A DNA stretch of 64,000 bases, from the NCBI RefSeq assembly GCF_014649995.1, contig NZ_BMUC01000001.1, positions 803,102 to 867,101 of the forward strand, written 5' to 3'. This document shows, one piece after another, positions 16,985-31,143 of the stretch. Origin of the DNA: Streptomyces griseoflavus (GTDB taxonomy: Bacteria; Actinomycetota; Actinomycetes; Streptomycetales; Streptomycetaceae). The position numbers and the translations under genes were made by a program. Positions within the stretch are counted from its first letter, which is position 1. Each line of letters starts with the position of its first letter. The notes beneath the pieces are model-generated. The model did not search any database and was not told where the DNA came from. It saw only the letters and a program-made list of their open reading frames with translations.

Positions 16985-17896
16985 ATGAGCACCTCTACCG
17001 TCACCCCCCCTGCTCCGGCGGACCGGCCTGCCGACGACAAGACCCCCGCCCGCGGGTCCCGCCGGCGCGGCGAGGTGAGCCCGCTCGCGAAGCTCACCTC
17101 GCACGGCGTCCTGGCCGTGGCGAGCCTGATCGCGCTGTTCCCGGTCGCCTGGCTGGTCTTCCTGTCCCTCGGCCCCGACAAGGACGACTATCTGCGTCCC
17201 GGCGGCATCTGGGGCAAGATGACGCTGGACAACTACTCGTTCGTCCTGCAGAACACGAACTTCTTCGACTGGCTGAAGAGCTCGCTGATCGTCTCGCTCG
17301 GCACGACGGTCATCGGCGTCCTCGTCGCCGCCACCACCGGTTACGCGGTCTCCCGCATGCGCTTCCCGGGCTACAAGAAGTTCATGTGGGTGCTTCTGCT
17401 CACCCAGATGTTCCCGGTGGCCGTCCTGATGGTGCCGATGTACCAGATCCTCTCGGACCTGCAGCTCATCGACACCTACCTCGGCCTGATCCTCGTCTAC
17501 TGCTCCACGGCGGTGCCGTACTGCGCCTGGCTGATGAAGGGCTACTTCGACACCATCCCGTTCGAGATCGACGAGGCGGGACGCGTCGACGGGCTGACCC
17601 CCATCGGCACCTTCCTGCGGCTGATCCTCCCGCTGGCCCGGCCCGGACTCGCGGTCGCCGCGTTCTACAGCTTCATCACCGCGTTCGGCGAGGTCGCCTT
17701 CGCCACGACGTTCATGCTCGACGACGAGAAGTACACCCTCGCCGTCGGTCTGCAGAGCTTCGTCAGCGAGCACGACGCACAGCGCAACCTCATGGCCGCC
17801 ACCGCGGTCCTGATCGCGATCCCGGTCTCCGCGTTCTTCTACCTCGTGCAGAAGAACCTGGTCACCGGCCTCACAGCCGGCGGCACGAAGGGCTGA
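16985..17896 (+). CDS. malG: Maltose ABC transporter permease MalG
   Basis: 303 aa, about six transmembrane segments after a Pro/Arg-rich cytoplasmic tail of ~35 residues. EAA loop EIDEAGRVDGLTPIGTFLRL (~residue 194). Partner of MalF in the maltodextrin importer. Start ATG 16985 has AGGAG 5-9 bases upstream; an earlier in-frame ATG overlaps malF and is not supported. Followed by a 13-bp hairpin before the glucosidase gene. Confidence 0.93.
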   Translation: MSTSTVTPPAPADRPADDKTPARGSRRRGEVSPLAKLTSHGVLAVASLIALFPVAWLVFLSLGPDKDDYLRPGGIWGKMTLDNYSFVLQNTNFFDWLKSSLIVSLGTTVIGVLVAATTGYAVSRMRFPGYKKFMWVLLLTQMFPVAVLMVPMYQILSDLQLIDTYLGLILVYCSTAVPYCAWLMKGYFDTIPFEIDEAGRVDGLTPIGTFLRLILPLARPGLAVAAFYSFITAFGEVAFATTFMLDDEKYTLAVGLQSFVSEHDAQRNLMAATAVLIAIPVSAFFYLVQKNLVTGLTAGGTKG

Positions 17897-17940
17897 TCCC
17901 CTTCGGGCAACGACTCCCGCGCGCCTGACTTGCGCGGGTA

Positions 17941-17984
17941 GGCGGCCGCGGTGCCCATCCGACCCCGCTGTCACCGCGGCCGCC
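17941..17984 (+). terminator. Terminator after malG
   Basis: Perfect 13-bp stem GGCGGCCGCGGTG / CACCGCGGCCGCC with an 18-nt loop, 44 bp after the malG stop and 55 bp before the glucosidase start. Confidence 0.75.
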
Positions 17985-18039
17985 TCGTCTCCCGCCGACC
18001 CCCACTCGCTTCCCCGACCGCACTCGTATCAAGGACGAC

Positions 18040-19734
18040 ATGAGCCAGCAGCACTCCGCCGCCCCGGCCCCGACCCCCACGACCGACGCGGCCGTCGCCA
18101 CCGTCGCACGGCGCCGCGACTGGTGGCGTGACGCGGTGATCTACCAGGTGTATCCGCGCAGCTTCGCCGACAGCAACGGCGACGGCATGGGCGACCTGGA
18201 AGGCATCCGCGCCCGCCTCCCGTACCTGCGCGACCTCGGCGTGGACGCCGTGTGGCTCAGCCCCTTCTACGCCTCCCCGCAGGCCGACGCCGGCTACGAC
18301 GTCGCCGACTACCGCGCCGTCGACCCCATGTTCGGCACCCTGCTCGACGCGGACGCGCTGATCCGTGACGCCCACGGGCTGGGCCTGAGGATCATCGTCG
18401 ACCTGGTGCCCAACCACTCCTCCGACCAGCACGAGTGGTTCAAGCGCGCCCTCGCCGAGGGCCCCGGCTCGCCCTCGCGCGACCGCTACCACTTCCGCCC
18501 CGGCAAGGGGGAGAACGGCGAACTGCCGCCCAACGACTGGGAGTCCATCTTCGGCGGCCCGGCGTGGACCCGCGTCACCGAGCCCGACGGCACCCCGGGC
18601 GAGTGGTACCTGCACCTCTTCGCGCCCGAGCAGCCCGACTTCAACTGGGAGCACCCGGCCGTCGGCGACGAGTTCCGCTCCATCCTGCGGTTCTGGCTGG
18701 ACATGGGCGTGGACGGCTTCCGCATCGACGTCGCCCACGGCATGGTGAAGGCCGAGGGCCTGCCGGACCTGGGAGACCACGAGCAGCTCAAGCTGCTGGG
18801 CAACGATGTCATGCCGTTCTTCGACCAGGACGGCGTGCACGACATCTACCGGCAGTGGCGTCTGATCCTCGACGAGTACTCCGGTGAGCGGATCTTCGTT
18901 GCCGAGGCGTGGACCCCCACCGTCGAGCGCACCGCCAACTACGTGCGCCCCGACGAGCTGCACCAGGCGTTCAACTTCCAGTACCTGGGCACCCACTGGG
19001 ACGCCGAGGAGCTGCGTGCCGTCATCGACCGCACGCTGGACGCCATGCGCCCGGTCGGCGCCCCCGCCACCTGGGTGCTGTCCAACCACGACGTCACCCG
19101 GCACGCCACCCGCTTCGGCAACCCGCCCGGCCTCGGCACCCAGATCCGGCTGGCCGGCGACCGTGAGCTGGGCCTGCGCAGGGCCCGCGCGGCGACCCTG
19201 CTGATGCTGGCGCTGCCCGGTTCGGCCTACGTCTACCAGGGCGAGGAGCTCGGCCTGCCCGACGTCGTGGACCTCCCCGACGAGGTGCGCCAGGACCCGG
19301 CGTACTTCCGGGGCGCGGGCCAGGACGGCTACCGCGACGGCTGCCGGGTGCCGATCCCGTGGACCCGCGAGGGTTCGTCGTACGGCTTCGGCGACGGCGG
19401 CAGCTGGCTGCCGCAGCCGGAGGGCTGGGGCGAGCTGAGCGTCGAGGCGCAGACCGGCACGCCCGGCTCGACCCTGGAGCTGTACCGCAGCGCGCTCGCG
19501 GTGCGCCGGGAGCAGGCCGACCTCGGCGCGGGTGACGCGGTGGAGTGGCTGCCGGCTCCGGAGGGTGTCCTGGCCTTCCGCCGCGGGGACTTCGTCTGCG
19601 TCGCGAACACCACGGGCGAGCCGGTGACGGTGCCCGCGTACGGCCGGGTGCTGATCACCAACGGCGAGGTCGCCGAGACCGGCGGCGAGGCGAAGGTCCC
19701 GGCGGACACCACCGTGTGGTGGACCGCGGGCTGA
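18040..19734 (+). CDS. Cytoplasmic alpha-glucosidase (GH13)
   Basis: 564 aa, no signal peptide. GH13 landmarks in order: DWWRDAVIYQVYPRSF at the N-terminus, DLVPNHSSDQHEWF, DGFRIDVAHG with the nucleophile Asp (~residue 226), VAEAWTPT with the acid/base Glu (~288) and SNHDVTRH with the stabilising Asp (~349). The N-terminal motif and length match the oligo-1,6-/alpha-1,4-glucosidase subfamilies. It should hydrolyse imported maltodextrin to glucose. Downstream of malEFG in the same direction but behind a hairpin; I see no CTTGCA site of its own in the 55-bp leader, so it may depend on read-through from the mal promoter. Confidence 0.92.
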   Translation: MSQQHSAAPAPTPTTDAAVATVARRRDWWRDAVIYQVYPRSFADSNGDGMGDLEGIRARLPYLRDLGVDAVWLSPFYASPQADAGYDVADYRAVDPMFGTLLDADALIRDAHGLGLRIIVDLVPNHSSDQHEWFKRALAEGPGSPSRDRYHFRPGKGENGELPPNDWESIFGGPAWTRVTEPDGTPGEWYLHLFAPEQPDFNWEHPAVGDEFRSILRFWLDMGVDGFRIDVAHGMVKAEGLPDLGDHEQLKLLGNDVMPFFDQDGVHDIYRQWRLILDEYSGERIFVAEAWTPTVERTANYVRPDELHQAFNFQYLGTHWDAEELRAVIDRTLDAMRPVGAPATWVLSNHDVTRHATRFGNPPGLGTQIRLAGDRELGLRRARAATLLMLALPGSAYVYQGEELGLPDVVDLPDEVRQDPAYFRGAGQDGYRDGCRVPIPWTREGSSYGFGDGGSWLPQPEGWGELSVEAQTGTPGSTLELYRSALAVRREQADLGAGDAVEWLPAPEGVLAFRRGDFVCVANTTGEPVTVPAYGRVLITNGEVAETGGEAKVPADTTVWWTAG

Positions 19735-19821
19735 CGTCCGTCCCGGAACTTTTTTCATTGAAGTTGGTACGGCCCGCTGCCCTTTCGGGTGGCGGGCCTC
19801 TAACATCTGCGTTGCCGCAAG

Positions 19822-19842
19822 GTTGCTGAAGTTTTCTGCAAG
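19822..19842. promoter_or_regulatory. MalR-type operator of the alpha-amylase gene
   Basis: Matches the malE operator (14445-14465) at 17 of 21 positions: one arm TGCAAG is intact, the other is TTGCT. 58 bp before the amylase start. Published Streptomyces amylase promoters carry very similar CTTGCAGAAAACTT elements. Confidence 0.7.
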
Positions 19843-19899
19843 AAGCTTCAAGCGACCCCGGCGGCATCCCCACACCCTTCGATGAAGAAGGAACCCCAC

Positions 19900-21273
19900 A
19901 TGGCACGCAGAACCCTCGCCGTGGCCACCGCACTCGCGGCAGCCGCGGTTGTCATGACCCCGACCGGGGCGCAGGCCTCCCCGCCGGGCAGCAAGGACGT
20001 CACCGCCGTCCTCTTCGAGTGGAACTTCGCCTCGGTCGCCCGCGAGTGCACCAGCACCCTGGGCCCCGCCGGCTACGGATACGTCCAGGTCTCCCCGCCC
20101 GCCGAGCACATACAGGGCTCGCAGTGGTGGACGTCGTACCAGCCCGTCAGCTACAGGATCGCCGGGCGGCTCGGCGACCGGACCGCCTTCAAGAACATGG
20201 TCGACACGTGTCACGCGGCCGGGGTGAAGGTCGTCGCCGACACGGTCATCAACCACATGTCCGCCGGCAACGGCACCGGCACCGGCGGCTCGTCGTACAC
20301 GAAGTACAACTACCCCGGCCTGTACTCCTCGTACGACTTCGACAACTGCACCTCGCAGATCACCAACTACGGCGACCGCGGGAACGTCCAGAACTGCGAA
20401 CTGGTCGGGCTCGCCGACCTCGACACCGGCGAGGACTACGTCCGCGGAGCCATCGCCCGGTACATGAACGACCTGCTCTCCCTCGGCGTGGACGGCTTCC
20501 GCATCGACGCGGCCAAGCACATGCCGGCCGCCGACCTCGCCAACATCAAGTCCCGCCTGACCAACCCGGGCGCGTACTGGAAGCAGGAGGTCATCTTCGG
20601 CGCGGGCGAGGCCGTCCAGCCCACCGAGTACACGGGCAACGGCGACGTCCAGGAGTTCCGCTACGCCTACGACCTCAAGCGGGTCTTCAACAACGAGAAC
20701 CTCGCCTACCTGAAGAACTACGGCGAGGGCTGGGGCTACATGAACAGCTCCGTCTCCGGCGTCTTCGTCGACAACCACGACACCGAGCGCAACGGCAGCA
20801 CCCTGTCCTACAAGGACAACGCCACCTACACCCTGGCCAACGTCTTCATGCTGGCCTGGCCCTACGGCGCCCCGGACATCAACTCCGGCTACGAGTTCTC
20901 CGACCACGACGCCGGACCGCCGAACGGCGGCCAGGTGAACGCGTGCTGGCAGAACGGCTGGAAGTGCCAGCACAACTGGCCGGAGATCAAGTCCATGGTG
21001 GCCTTCCGCAACGCCACCCGCGGCCAGGCGGTCACCAACTGGTGGGACAACGGGGGCGACGCCATCGCCTTCGGCCGGGGCGCCAAGGGCTTCGTGGCCA
21101 TCAACCACGAGTCCGGCTCCCTGACCCGCACCTACCAGACCTCCCTCCCGGCGGGCACGTACTGCAACGTGCAGAACAACACCCCCGTGACGGTGAACGG
21201 TTCGGGACAACTGACCGCCACCCTGGGCGGCAACACCGCCCTCGCGGTGTACGCGGGCAAGTCCGGCTGCTGA
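19900..21273 (+). CDS. Secreted alpha-amylase (GH13), no starch-binding domain
   Basis: 457 aa. Signal peptide from [19 protein letters not shown] to TGAQA (~27 residues). Catalytic motifs: [20 protein letters not shown] with nucleophile Asp (~199), GAGEAV with acid/base Glu (~234) and FVDNHDTER (~290), typical of the animal/Streptomyces amylase subfamily. It ends after the all-beta domain C, so the CBM20 raw-starch domain of longer Streptomyces amylases is absent. ATG 19900 has GAAGGA at good spacing; an ATG at 19882 lacks one. It endo-cleaves starch outside the cell to feed MalEFG. Confidence 0.93.
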   Translation: MARRTLAVATALAAAAVVMTPTGAQASPPGSKDVTAVLFEWNFASVARECTSTLGPAGYGYVQVSPPAEHIQGSQWWTSYQPVSYRIAGRLGDRTAFKNMVDTCHAAGVKVVADTVINHMSAGNGTGTGGSSYTKYNYPGLYSSYDFDNCTSQITNYGDRGNVQNCELVGLADLDTGEDYVRGAIARYMNDLLSLGVDGFRIDAAKHMPAADLANIKSRLTNPGAYWKQEVIFGAGEAVQPTEYTGNGDVQEFRYAYDLKRVFNNENLAYLKNYGEGWGYMNSSVSGVFVDNHDTERNGSTLSYKDNATYTLANVFMLAWPYGAPDINSGYEFSDHDAGPPNGGQVNACWQNGWKCQHNWPEIKSMVAFRNATRGQAVTNWWDNGGDAIAFGRGAKGFVAINHESGSLTRTYQTSLPAGTYCNVQNNTPVTVNGSGQLTATLGGNTALAVYAGKSGC

Positions 21274-21356
21274 ACGCGCGCCGGCCGCGCCGCCGTTCAC
21301 GGACGGCGGCGCGACCGGCGTCATCGGTGCAATTCCTTACCGTTACTTTCAGAACC

Positions 21357-21377
21357 CTTGCTGTAAAGCTTTCAACG
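21357..21377. promoter_or_regulatory. Degenerate MalR-type operator before the amylase-pullulanase gene
   Basis: Read on the minus strand it matches the malE operator at about 15 of 21 positions and ends GCAAG. 101 bp before the TTG start. Weaker than the other two sites. Confidence 0.45.
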
Positions 21378-21477
21378 GCGATAACGTCACGCCGACGCTC
21401 CGGTGACGTGGCCGAAACAGGCCGTGCCGTGGCGTGGGGTCGGACCCAATGAGCCGTACGCACAAGGAGTTCACGCC

Positions 21478-26889
<5,412 letters not shown>

Positions 26890-26944
26890 CCCCGCGGGAC
26901 GGTGCGGTTAGTGTGAGCCCTCCTGACCTTGAACAGGAGGGCTC

Positions 26945-27304
26945 ATGCCGCAGATCACCGTCGACTACTCCGAGCGACTCGCGGACGGCTTCGACCGGCC
27001 CGCGTTCGCGCGGGACCTGCACACCGCCGTGGTGGAGATCGCGGTCGCCAAGCCGCAGGCGTGCAAGACACGGTTCCGGCGCACCGAGGACGTCGTGGTC
27101 GGTCCCGACACCGACGGGCACGCCCTCGTGCACGTCCACATCGCCCTGCTGGCCGGCCGCGGCGACGAGACCAAGGCCCGGCTCACCGAGGCCGTGCTGG
27201 ACCTGCTGCGGCAGTACGTCAAGCCGTCCGAGGGGCAGACGCTGCACGCCTCCGCCGAAGTGCGCGACCTGGACGCGTCGTACCGGAAGTTCGAGGGCGA
27301 GTAG
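26945..27304 (+). CDS. 5-carboxymethyl-2-hydroxymuconate isomerase-like protein
   Basis: 119 aa, tautomerase superfamily, CHMI group (HpaF-like). The catalytic Pro follows the initiator Met (MPQITVDYSERL), and the C-terminus has LHASAEVRDLDASYRKF as in the family. CHMI acts in homoprotocatechuate breakdown, but no other genes of that pathway are here, so the physiological substrate is open. ATG 26945 is preceded by AGGAGGG. It follows the pullulanase gene by 55 bp. Confidence 0.8.
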   Translation: MPQITVDYSERLADGFDRPAFARDLHTAVVEIAVAKPQACKTRFRRTEDVVVGPDTDGHALVHVHIALLAGRGDETKARLTEAVLDLLRQYVKPSEGQTLHASAEVRDLDASYRKFEGE

Positions 27305-27328
27305 ACCCGCACGGGCCGGCGGCGCGGG

Positions 27329-27802
27329 TCACGACAGGTCACGGCGGCCCAGCCAGGCCGGCCGCACCGGGACACCGTCCTCGTCCACCGCGGCGGGGCC
27401 GGACACCGGCCCCGCCGGCTCGCCCGGCTCGCCCGGCTCGCCCGGCCCGGCGGGGGGCCCGGCCGGGGCCGGTTCGGGGACCCGCGGTTCCCGCGCCCGA
27501 GGTGGCGGGGCGGGGGGCGCGTCGGAGTCGGCCAGCAGTTCCCCCACGGTGAACCGGCTGGCGAAGGTCTGCCACGACCCCTCGACGACGAGCAGGAAAC
27601 CGTCGGCGGTCCGCAGCAGACGACGGCGCCGGGGACTGCCCGGGTGCTCCGGCACATAACCGCGCGCCTGCCGCTCCAGCTCCGCCAGCGCCTCCTCCCG
27701 GGACCCCTCGACCTGCGCCAGCACCCGCGCCACCGTGTGCTTGCGCTGCCCGATGCCCTGCGTCGTCTCGACGACCAGGGCCCACGTCGTCCCCGGAGTC
27801 AC
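27329..27802 (-). CDS. Conserved hypothetical protein coupled to a TetR regulator
   Basis: 157 aa, not recognised. The first ~95 residues look folded (TTWALVVETTQGIGQRKHTV, an Arg-rich middle, then GFLLVVEGSWQTFASRFTVG); residues ~95-135 are a Pro/Gly/Glu tract with GEPGEPGEP encoded by 9-bp repeats. Its ATG overlaps the TGA of the TetR gene by 4 bases, so it is translated with the regulator. No signal peptide or membrane segment. Function unknown. Confidence 0.75.
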   Translation of the reverse strand: MTPGTTWALVVETTQGIGQRKHTVARVLAQVEGSREEALAELERQARGYVPEHPGSPRRRRLLRTADGFLLVVEGSWQTFASRFTVGELLADSDAPPAPPPRAREPRVPEPAPAGPPAGPGEPGEPGEPAGPVSGPAAVDEDGVPVRPAWLGRRDLS

Positions 27803-28494
27803 GGACCGGCCAGCGCGATGAGCCGGACCGCCAGGTCGGTGAACGGACCGTCGCCCGGCTCGTCCTTCAGCAGTGCGCGCAGCAGCGAGGCCAGCTCCTC
27901 GTCACGGGACGCGGCGACGGCGGCGAGCGCGGCGAAGTCCTGCACCAGCTGCGCCTCCAGCTCCTCGCGCGGCACCCGCCGCCCGTCCAGCCAGATCAGC
28001 GCCGTCGACTCGACGAGCGAGACCCAGGACCGCACGACCAGCTCCAGCCGGGCCGGCGCCGGGCCCACCACACCCATGTGCGACAGCATCTGCTCGTAGG
28101 CGGCCTGCCGTACGGAGTCGACCAGCGCGTTGGTGGCCGAGGACCCGACCGCCGGGCCGCCGCGCATCAGGGCGGCGAAACCGGGGCCGTGCTCGTCGAC
28201 GAAGTCGAAGAACCGGGCCATCACCCGCCGCAGCCGCGATCCCAGCGGGCCCTCGTGCGGCTCCACGAACCGGGACGACAGATCCTCCGACGCGCGCCTC
28301 AACGCGGCCTCGTACAGGCTGAGTTTGCCGGGGAAGTAGTGATAGACCAGCGGGCGCGAGATACCCGCCCGCGACGCTATCTCGTCGATGGAGACCTCGT
28401 CGGGAGAGCGCCGGCTGAACAGTTCGAGGGCCACGCCGATCAACTGCTGCCGCCGCTCCTCCACTCCCATTCTGCGACGCGCCCCGGTAGTCAT
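27799..28494 (-). CDS. TetR-family transcriptional regulator
   Basis: 231 aa. N-terminal HTH SIDEIASRAGISRPLVYHYF followed by the ligand/dimer domain of the TetR_C type. Ends in ATGA overlap with the hypothetical gene at 27329-27802. The likely autoregulatory region is the short gap to 28559; the physiological ligand is unknown. An internal start at MGVEERRQQL (residue 9) is also possible. Confidence 0.88.
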   Translation of the reverse strand: MTTGARRRMGVEERRQQLIGVALELFSRRSPDEVSIDEIASRAGISRPLVYHYFPGKLSLYEAALRRASEDLSSRFVEPHEGPLGSRLRRVMARFFDFVDEHGPGFAALMRGGPAVGSSATNALVDSVRQAAYEQMLSHMGVVGPAPARLELVVRSWVSLVESTALIWLDGRRVPREELEAQLVQDFAALAAVAASRDEELASLLRALLKDEPGDGPFTDLAVRLIALAGP

Positions 28495-28558
28495 GCGAAC
28501 ACCTTACCGATCGAATTCGGCCTCGAACGGTCCGGACTGGCCGACGGTGTTCACGCCC

Positions 28559-30466
28559 TCAGCGCAGCCCGCCGACCGACCGCCCGTCCTCCAGTCTCCC
28601 CCGGAGGTCCGCCCGCGCACCCTTCGTGGCGCGGACGGTCAGCAGGTTGCCCGCGGCCGACCCCTCGACGCCGCCCGTCGCCCTCACCGACGCGGTGTCG
28701 CGGCTGCCGGCGGCCAGCAGGTACCAGCCGCCCGCCCCGGACCTCCACAGCACCCCGGCGAGCACCCGCGGCTCCCGCGCCCCGCACTCCGGCACGTCCT
28801 GCGCCTTCGCCGCCACCGCCCCGGACCGGGCGCCCGGCGTGCGGAACTGCGCCAGCACCCTGGACCCGCCGCCCCGCCAGGTCTCCGCCCGCGTGCACAC
28901 CCACTCCGCCGACCCGGCGGCCCCGGGCAGCGGCTGCTCGGCGAACGCCCAGGCGTTGACACTCCGCACCCCCGCCGAGCGCACCGCGGTCAGCGAGCAG
29001 GCGTACGGTGCCCAGGTGCGCAGCGCCTTCGCGCCGGAGGCGTCCCGCGGTGACCCGGGGGGCCCCGCGGTCAGCCGGGCCGGCACCAGCTCGCCCAGGT
29101 CGGTCAGCAGCCGGGTGTCCGTGCCGTCGCTCAGGCGCAGCACGTTCCACGAGGTGCAGGGGCCCCGGCGCAGCGCGGGGCTCGCCAAGGGCGAGGTCAC
29201 CCCGTCGACGAGGGTCAGGGCCATCGCGCCGGAGCCCGGCCCGCGCAGGTCCCGCTCGGCGGCCGCCCGCACCCAGGGGGCGGTCAGATAGCGGACGTTG
29301 CCGTCGGCCCGGCTCAGCACCACCGCGCCCGACCCGGCCTTGCCCGCGCCGTCGGCGCGCGCGAGGTCCAGCACGGCACCCTCGGTGCCCTCCTCCGGCT
29401 CGGCGTAGCGCACGACGCGCAGACCGTCGTAGAGGATCACCACCCGCGCGGTGTCGACCGTCCCCGCGTACAGCAGCTGGGGCGGTCCCGCGGGCCCGCC
29501 GGCCGGGGTGCCCGGGGTCGCCGACACCCGCACGCTCTTCCCCGGCCGCGCCCAGACGGCCAGCGCGCGGCGCAGCAGCGCCCGGTCACCGGTGCGGTCG
29601 CCGCGCGCCGGCCACACGGAGAAGTCGGTGCGCGCGGAGGTCCGCCACGCGGCGGGGGAGATACGGGTCAGCTTCCCGGGGTCCAGCGCGGCCCGCGCGG
29701 CCGGGCTCTGCGTGTACGGGGGAGCGGCGGCGCCGTCCGCGCCCCAGCCGCCGCCCGGCAGGGCGAGCAGCGTCCCGCACACCGCCAGCGCGGCCCCGCC
29801 GACCAGCGCGGCCTTCAGGTGCCGGCGGCGGCGCAGCAGGTCCGTCGGCCGGGCCTGCAGCGAGCACGCGTCGAACTCGGGGGAGTCCAGCAGCCGGTAG
29901 GGGTCGGGGATCTGGTCGGCCTCCGCCAGCGCGCCGTCGGCGTCGGTGACGCCCGCGGCCTCGAGGACCTCGCGGACGTCACCGTCCGGGAGCCGTTCGA
30001 GGCCGCGCAGCGCGTGGGCGGCGCGTGCCGGCCCGGACAGGGCCGACATCCGCTGGTCCAGGGCGAGTTCGTCGGCGCCGCCGGGGCGCGGGAACAGCCT
30101 CAGTCCCCACACCCGCGGCAGGGGCGGCGGCAGCCGGGCCCACCGGCGGCCGCCGGCCCCGCGCCGCAGCGCCGTCCGCACCACCTGGAGCCGGACCAGC
30201 GCGTACCCCGGGTCGTCGGCCCGGCCGGCCTGCTGGGCGGGGATCAGCGGCGCGGCGGTGCGGCCGCGGGGCAGCGCCCGCTGCACCAGGCCGTGCGCGG
30301 ACAGGACCCGCCTGCGCCGGCCCATGGAGGAGGGCAGCACCAGGTAGGCGAGCCGGACCAGCCGCGGATAGTGCTCGACGAGGGCGGCCTCGGCCTGCTC
30401 GACGTCGACGACCGGACCGGCCGGGGAGGAGGGCGCGGCGGACTGGGCGGCATCCTGTGACTGCAC
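28559..30466 (-). CDS. Membrane-anchored protein with degenerate sigma-factor-like cytoplasmic part
   Basis: 635 aa. Residues ~25-60 (AEAALVEHYPRLVRLAYLVL) resemble sigma-70 region 2; residues ~140-190 (SALSGPARAAHALRGLERLP then DGDVREVLEAAGV) resemble region 4 of ECF sigma factors, but the HTH is weak. One transmembrane segment, ALVGGAALAVCGTLLALPGG (~220-240), then a ~390-residue extracytoplasmic region with several Cys but no recognised fold. Conserved in Streptomyces as far as I recall, without known function. It could be a membrane-held sigma-like or anti-sigma-like sensor. Divergent from the lipoprotein gene at 30631. Confidence 0.75.
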   Translation of the reverse strand: MQSQDAAQSAAPSSPAGPVVDVEQAEAALVEHYPRLVRLAYLVLPSSMGRRRRVLSAHGLVQRALPRGRTAAPLIPAQQAGRADDPGYALVRLQVVRTALRRGAGGRRWARLPPPLPRVWGLRLFPRPGGADELALDQRMSALSGPARAAHALRGLERLPDGDVREVLEAAGVTDADGALAEADQIPDPYRLLDSPEFDACSLQARPTDLLRRRRHLKAALVGGAALAVCGTLLALPGGGWGADGAAAPPYTQSPAARAALDPGKLTRISPAAWRTSARTDFSVWPARGDRTGDRALLRRALAVWARPGKSVRVSATPGTPAGGPAGPPQLLYAGTVDTARVVILYDGLRVVRYAEPEEGTEGAVLDLARADGAGKAGSGAVVLSRADGNVRYLTAPWVRAAAERDLRGPGSGAMALTLVDGVTSPLASPALRRGPCTSWNVLRLSDGTDTRLLTDLGELVPARLTAGPPGSPRDASGAKALRTWAPYACSLTAVRSAGVRSVNAWAFAEQPLPGAAGSAEWVCTRAETWRGGGSRVLAQFRTPGARSGAVAAKAQDVPECGAREPRVLAGVLWRSGAGGWYLLAAGSRDTASVRATGGVEGSAAGNLLTVRATKGARADLRGRLEDGRSVGGLR

Positions 30467-30630
30467 GTTCAGCAGAACGAGCGGACGGGCGGATGGTCAC
30501 CTGGCCCGGCCGTCACCGCGGATCTGAGCAATGCGGGCGCCGTATCCGTATCGGAGGCCGAGGGCCCCGGGCCGGGGCTCCGTGCGGCGTGTCGCCGTCA
30601 CGATGTCGCCGTCAAGGACCGGAGGAACAC

Positions 30631-31062
30631 ATGAGGGTGACCCGACCGATGCTCGCGCTGACCGGCGCGGTGGCGGCCCTGGCGCTGGCGGGCTGCGGGT
30701 CCGGCGGCGCGGACGAGGACCAGGTGCCGCCCACCGCGACGGGCAGTCTGGAGCACCTGGCCGCCGAGGCGAAGTGCGAACCGGACATGCAGACCGACGC
30801 CGACACCATCCGCCAGGCGCTGTGCCGGAAGGGCGACGAGAAGTACGTCCTGGCCACCTTCGCCACCGACCGCGGCCAGCGCGAGTGGCTCAACACCGCC
30901 AAGGACTACGGCGGTTACTACCTCGTCGGCCGCAAGTGGGTGGCCGTGGGCGAGGAGAGGACCGTCACTGCCCTGCGGAGCGCGCTCGGCGGGACGATGG
31001 AGGAGGGCTCCGAGCACATGAACCCCGGTGGCAGCCACAACCAGGGCGGTCACCACGGCTGA
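30631..31062 (+). CDS. Small hypothetical lipoprotein
   Basis: 143 aa. Lipobox LALAGC with Cys at residue 22, then an acidic linker and a ~90-residue domain with two further Cys (AEAKCEPDMQ, RQALCRKG), probably a disulfide. C-terminus Gly/His/Asn-rich. Function unknown; no family recognised. Strong ribosome site GGAGGAACAC before ATG 30631. Convergent with the DUF1996 gene. Confidence 0.82.
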   Translation: MRVTRPMLALTGAVAALALAGCGSGGADEDQVPPTATGSLEHLAAEAKCEPDMQTDADTIRQALCRKGDEKYVLATFATDRGQREWLNTAKDYGGYYLVGRKWVAVGEERTVTALRSALGGTMEEGSEHMNPGGSHNQGGHHG

Positions 31063-31075
31063 CCCGGCGGGCGCG

Positions 31076-31129
31076 GACGGACGGAGGGGCCGGCGGCGGG
31101 ATCTCCCACCGCCGGCCCCTCCGTCCGTC
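31076..31129. terminator. Bidirectional terminator, 21-bp stem
   Basis: Perfect 21-bp stem (31076-31096 with 31109-31129), 12-nt loop, 13 bp after the lipoprotein stop and 14 bp from the stop of the convergent DUF1996 gene. Confidence 0.85.
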
Positions 31130-31143
31130 ACCGGACTACCGCA

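Noticed and set aside
17971..21324. 1117-codon open frame on the minus strand over the glucosidase and amylase
   Set aside because: Spans two real genes and their promoter region; no protein-like sequence.
27400..27445. 9-bp tandem repeat
   Set aside because: In frame within the hypothetical gene; simply encodes GEP repeats.
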